From Candidatus Poribacteria bacterium (lineage in GTDB: Bacteria; Poribacteria; WGA-4E; WGA-3G), in the NCBI GenBank assembly GCA_028820845.1, contig JAPPII010000114.1, forward strand, positions 86,026 through 150,025: DNA of 64,000 bases, written 5' to 3'. The notes beneath the pieces are model-generated. The model did not search any database, had not been told where the DNA came from, and saw nothing but the letters and a program-made list of their open reading frames with translations. The translations under genes were made by a program, and so were the position numbers. Position 1 is the first letter of the stretch. Each line of letters starts with the position of its first letter. Shown here one piece after another: positions 61,359 to 64,000 of the stretch.

Positions 61359-62393
61359 CTACCAAACTTTGAAGCCGTATTGCCAACCAATGGTGAGCTG
61401 CGATATTGTTTTGAGTTGCGTTCCCGCGAGGTTCTGATAGAGAGGCATCTGGAACTCAATCGCGAATCTTTGTCCCGTGAAGATCCCGGTCGGAATGATA
61501 AGATTGCTGGAGACTGCAAAGTCAAGCCGTGTGCTCCCTCGGAAATCTGGACGGTGACTGGGGGTCATGTTTGGATTTAAATCCGGGTGGCTCCCGGTGA
61601 TATTTCCGCGTCGTGACAATAATAATCGGCTACTGAGACTGATCCAATTGTTGATACGTCGAGCCCCCCATGCGGTGGCATTAAAGGTGTTTCCGTGTCG
61701 GTACCCACTGATATTGATATTTAGGGGAAACCCGCCGCGCAGTTGCCCGCCATAAGACCACATGTTGTGAAAGCCAAAGAGCGTGACACCGGGGATGACT
61801 TGAAAAGACCCGCTTCCCAGTTGCATCGGATAGGGGAGGAGATTATCAGTCTCATCCTTTTTGGCAATGGAACCGGTAGGGAGTGACACACCGAGGTTTG
61901 CCAGGATTGTCAGGCCATGGCTTTTCCAAATCGTGGGTAATACCGCGATCTTTGTATCGCCGATGCCCGCACTCGACATTTCATGATGTCCTATTGGATG
62001 TTTATGATCGCCATGTGTGTGCTGATGTGAACCTTCCATTTGCATAGTATTGCGTTGGTAGTTTGTCATTGCCATGAGAGTGACACGGTTGTGTGGTGCA
62101 AACATTGCACCAAGCATGTGCATCTGCATACGCATCTGTGTGGGAGCCATCTTAAAATCTTTGAGGATATCCGCTGTCTCAACAAGAGTCGCCCTGGATT
62201 GTAGTCCCCTCATATCCATCGCCATGAAACGGTAAGCAAGCATCATTTCACCTATTTTATGCCCATGGTCTGCCATCACACCGATCGGAGCATGGCTATC
62301 AGCGCGAGACTGCTTGAGTGTGTCAGCATAAGCGGCGGTGAAAAAAATAAATATAAGTAGGAAATTTGTTATGCACATTGTGTGGTTTTTCAA
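61359..62393 (-). CDS. Probable outer-membrane beta-barrel 'transporter' protein
   Basis: From TTG 62393 (AAGGAGAG upstream) the protein begins with a signal peptide (CITNFLLIFIFFTAAYA). HAPIGVMADHGHKIGEMMLAYRFM follows, then a Met/His-rich stretch (QMRMQMHML; SHQHTHGDHKHPIGHHE, about residues 120-150) and many amphipathic strands ending in an aromatic (GWQYGFKVW). Metal binding or transport is possible (inference). It precedes the GspC-like/sigma pair by 26 bp. The frame is open to 62489 but without a good ribosome binding site. Confidence 0.65.
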   Translation of the reverse strand: MKNHTMCITNFLLIFIFFTAAYADTLKQSRADSHAPIGVMADHGHKIGEMMLAYRFMAMDMRGLQSRATLVETADILKDFKMAPTQMRMQMHMLGAMFAPHNRVTLMAMTNYQRNTMQMEGSHQHTHGDHKHPIGHHEMSSAGIGDTKIAVLPTIWKSHGLTILANLGVSLPTGSIAKKDETDNLLPYPMQLGSGSFQVIPGVTLFGFHNMWSYGGQLRGGFPLNINISGYRHGNTFNATAWGARRINNWISLSSRLLLSRRGNITGSHPDLNPNMTPSHRPDFRGSTRLDFAVSSNLIIPTGIFTGQRFAIEFQMPLYQNLAGTQLKTISQLTIGWQYGFKVW

Positions 62394-62603
62394 TGAATCT
62401 CTCCTTTTATTTTTGATTTTATAGTAAAATCCATAATTATCTTTACCATTACCATAAGGTAGTGATATTTCCCAACCTCGCCGATTCATAATATACTTCG
62501 TAATTGTAAAATCTACTATAGCACTAAATAGATTGACTTGCGTTGCGATATATATGCTTGAAACTCACGCGTAGTATGCGTGCGAGTTCCGCGCTACCTC
62601 CTG

Positions 62604-63155
62604 TTAACGACGAAAGTTTTTCCATACTATTACCAATGACGGAGTTCCCCGAATGAGACAAAAGGCAATAGTGGCATTAACAAGTATTGTACCTGCTGAT
62701 TCTATAGCAGTATTTTCGGGTTTGAAAATACTGATGCTCGCAAGAAAAAGAAAGGTACTCATTTTGGCGATGCCACAAAGTGCTTGGCTTGTGTAGGAAC
62801 GAATCAGAAGGTGGGTCCATCCATTTTTTGATGGGTTGATATAGGGCTGCAAGTTGTCTATCAAAAAACCGCTAGTCAGAATGGTAACTGGCATCCATAA
62901 AGGAGTCAGCCCAGTTACAGTAAAATAGATCCAGAAGGTGTTTTCAATAATTCTGTCGGCTATAGGGTCAAGGATTGCTCCCAGTTTGGTTGTCTGGTTA
63001 TATTTGCGGGCAACGAGACCATCAACAGCATCAAGCGTGAAAATAAGAACAATAGCTGCGGGGATCCCTCTATTTAAAACTGAAGGCACGCGAAACAGGG
63101 CTATGACACCGAAGGTGAAAAAAACACGACCAAGTGTTATGGTGTTTGCAAGCAT
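62604..63155 (-). CDS. CDP-alcohol phosphatidyltransferase
   Basis: The 183 residues hold the family motif D-x2-DG-x2-AR-x8-G-x3-D-x3-D in DAVDGLVARKYNQTTKLG...ILDPIADR, followed by about four membrane helices. It should make a phospholipid head group such as phosphatidylglycerol phosphate. ATG 63155 lies 6 bp after the TPR gene stop, so the two are co-transcribed. Confidence 0.88.
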   Translation of the reverse strand: MLANTITLGRVFFTFGVIALFRVPSVLNRGIPAAIVLIFTLDAVDGLVARKYNQTTKLGAILDPIADRIIENTFWIYFTVTGLTPLWMPVTILTSGFLIDNLQPYINPSKNGWTHLLIRSYTSQALCGIAKMSTFLFLASISIFKPENTAIESAGTILVNATIAFCLIRGTPSLVIVWKNFRR

Positions 63156-63161
63156 CTGTAT

Positions 63162-64000
63162 TTATTCTTTTAATTTTTCTGGATCCAGCTCCTTAGCCTT
63201 CTTGAAATCCATCTCTGCTGCCTCCTTTTTCCCAAGTGCTGCTTTCGCACGCCCGCGTTCGTAGTAGTCTGCGGCGGATTCTGGGTTTATCTTGATGGCT
63301 CTATCAAAATCGGCTATTGCCCCTTCAAGGTCCCCAAGGGCAGCCTTTATAACGCCACGTGTATGGTAGGCATAAGCAGTTTCCGAATTTCGTTGGATAG
63401 ATGCGTCACTATCTATTATCGCCGATTCATAAAGTTTTCTGGCTTCTGCTATATTTCCTGCAGTGGCTTCAGATTTTCCAAGCAGATACTTTGCATACCC
63501 CCGATTGTTGTACGCTACAGCATCCTCAGGAATTCGTTCGATAGCTTGCGTGCTGTCTGCAATCGCGCCGTGATAATGCTGCTGTGCTGCCTCTACATCC
63601 CCTTGATTTGCTTTAAGTTCACCAAGGTTGGTCCTTGCAGCTCCAAGGTTCATGTAGGGTTCAGCACTTTCTGAATCGAGTTGGAGCATTTGCATCCAAT
63701 CCCCAATCGCGCCGTGATAATGCTGCTGTGCTGCTTCTACATCCCCTTGATTTGCTTTAAATTCACCAAGGCGGAACTGCCCAAGTCCACGATTGTAGTA
63801 GGTCTCCGCCTCATCAGGATTTAATTCAATGGCTTGCGTCCAGTCTTCTATGCCAGCTTCATATAACGCTCTGGCTCCCTCTACATGTCCTTGGGTAGTT
63901 TGCAGATCTGCAAGTTTGACTCTCGTAAGTCCACGATTGTAGTAAGTCTCCGCCTCATCAGGATTTAATTCAATGGCTTGCGTCCAGTCTTCTATGCCAG
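63162..64000 (-). CDS. Tetratricopeptide-repeat protein, 5' end missing
   Basis: The frame is open from its stop at 63162 to the right edge (about 279 codons visible). It consists of TPR units (for example AIELNPDEAETYYNRGL, AIADFDRAIKINPESAADYYERGRA) with a 48-codon period in the upstream part. TPR proteins mediate protein-protein contacts; no other domain is visible. It precedes the CDP-alcohol phosphatidyltransferase gene. Confidence 0.88.
   Translation of the reverse strand, partial: GIEDWTQAIELNPDEAETYYNRGLTRVKLADLQTTQGHVEGARALYEAGIEDWTQAIELNPDEAETYYNRGLGQFRLGEFKANQGDVEAAQQHYHGAIGDWMQMLQLDSESAEPYMNLGAARTNLGELKANQGDVEAAQQHYHGAIADSTQAIERIPEDAVAYNNRGYAKYLLGKSEATAGNIAEARKLYESAIIDSDASIQRNSETAYAYHTRGVIKAALGDLEGAIADFDRAIKINPESAADYYERGRAKAALGKKEAAEMDFKKAKELDPEKLKE
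63561..64000. repeat. 144-bp-period direct repeats inside the TPR gene
   Basis: 63783-63856 and 63927-64000 are 74 bp long with one mismatch, exactly 144 bp apart. 63561-63627 and 63705-63771 are nearly identical at the same period. The period equals 48 codons. Confidence 0.85.

Noticed and set aside
1..64000. Avoidance of GATATC as evidence for EcoRV-type restriction
   Set aside because: GATATC sites are easily found (for example 3002, 8522 and 15557), so there is no visible avoidance; a full count was not made and the host methylase would protect them anyway.

Overview
The window looks like part of the chromosome of an uncultured, Gram-negative-type bacterium (outer-membrane-like protein, GspC-like proteins, lipoproteins). 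The gene mix is a phytanoyl-CoA dioxygenase, sugar-phosphate isomerase/epimerases, a DgoD-type dehydratase, a DUF2961/GH172 protein, OPT-like/DUF6785-type permeases, Rpn-type nuclease, an orphan TnpB, many ECF sigma factors and several restriction-modification (R-M) loci. That resembles genomes of Candidatus Poribacteria or related sponge/marine lineages. This placement is an inference from gene content only; no rRNA, tRNA or CRISPR array was seen.

Layout. 1-4353 (minus): a three-gene R-M-like cassette of cytosine-5 methyltransferase, MORC/MutL-type GHKL ATPase fused to a PD-(D/E)XK nuclease, and a beta-class amino-methyltransferase running off the left edge. 4452-15787 (minus): a co-directional cluster with a 2450-residue membrane protein (degenerate M28 peptidase, LysM, Ca-loop repeats, coiled coil, FtsX permease), a 2-TM protein, an OPT-like permease, a duplicated-domain protein of unknown function and a PqqD-like protein. 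16172-18561: XRE regulator, MDR dehydrogenase, PhyH dioxygenase. 18566-20350: methyltransferase plus type II endonuclease. 20371-25925: DUF350 protein, a 1319-residue CARDB/six-hairpin protein and a DUF2961/GH172 protein, with a perfect 12-bp inverted repeat upstream. 26378-30818: an EcoRV-type R-M pair, a GmrSD-like DUF262/DUF1524 protein and a retropepsin-like gene pair.

31186-35399 (minus): a sugar-acid catabolic cluster (two TIM-barrel isomerases and galactonate dehydratase) interrupted by an IS200/IS605-type tnpB element, which appears to have donated a ribosome binding site and start codon to the downstream isomerase gene. 35640-39531 (plus): three tandem paralogues of secreted or lipid-anchored C-type-lectin-like proteins. 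39588-42660 (minus): pyrB carrying a PyrI-type zinc domain, an Rpn-like nuclease gene with a 12-bp tandem repeat, and pyrD. 42983-48653 (plus): sigma factors flanking an STT3-like oligosaccharyltransferase locus. 48794-51887: second OPT-like permease, small membrane protein, M50-like protease. 52175-58678 (plus): aroC, a CHAD protein split over two genes, ROK kinase, an unknown protein, an SDR and a PD-(D/E)XK-like protein. 58675-64000 (minus): an AAA ATPase whose C-terminal nuclease domain is frameshifted, a second GspC-like/ECF-sigma pair behind an outer-membrane-like protein, a CDP-alcohol phosphatidyltransferase and a TPR protein running off the right edge.

Five themes deserve attention: the density of DNA modification/restriction genes in the first 30 kb; the giant pseudo-peptidase permease without a visible ATPase; the STT3 homologue with an altered WWDYG motif; the duplicated GspC-like/ECF-sigma module; and the tnpB insertion that rewired a neighbour's translation start. 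All functional statements come from motif recognition by eye; no database search was run.
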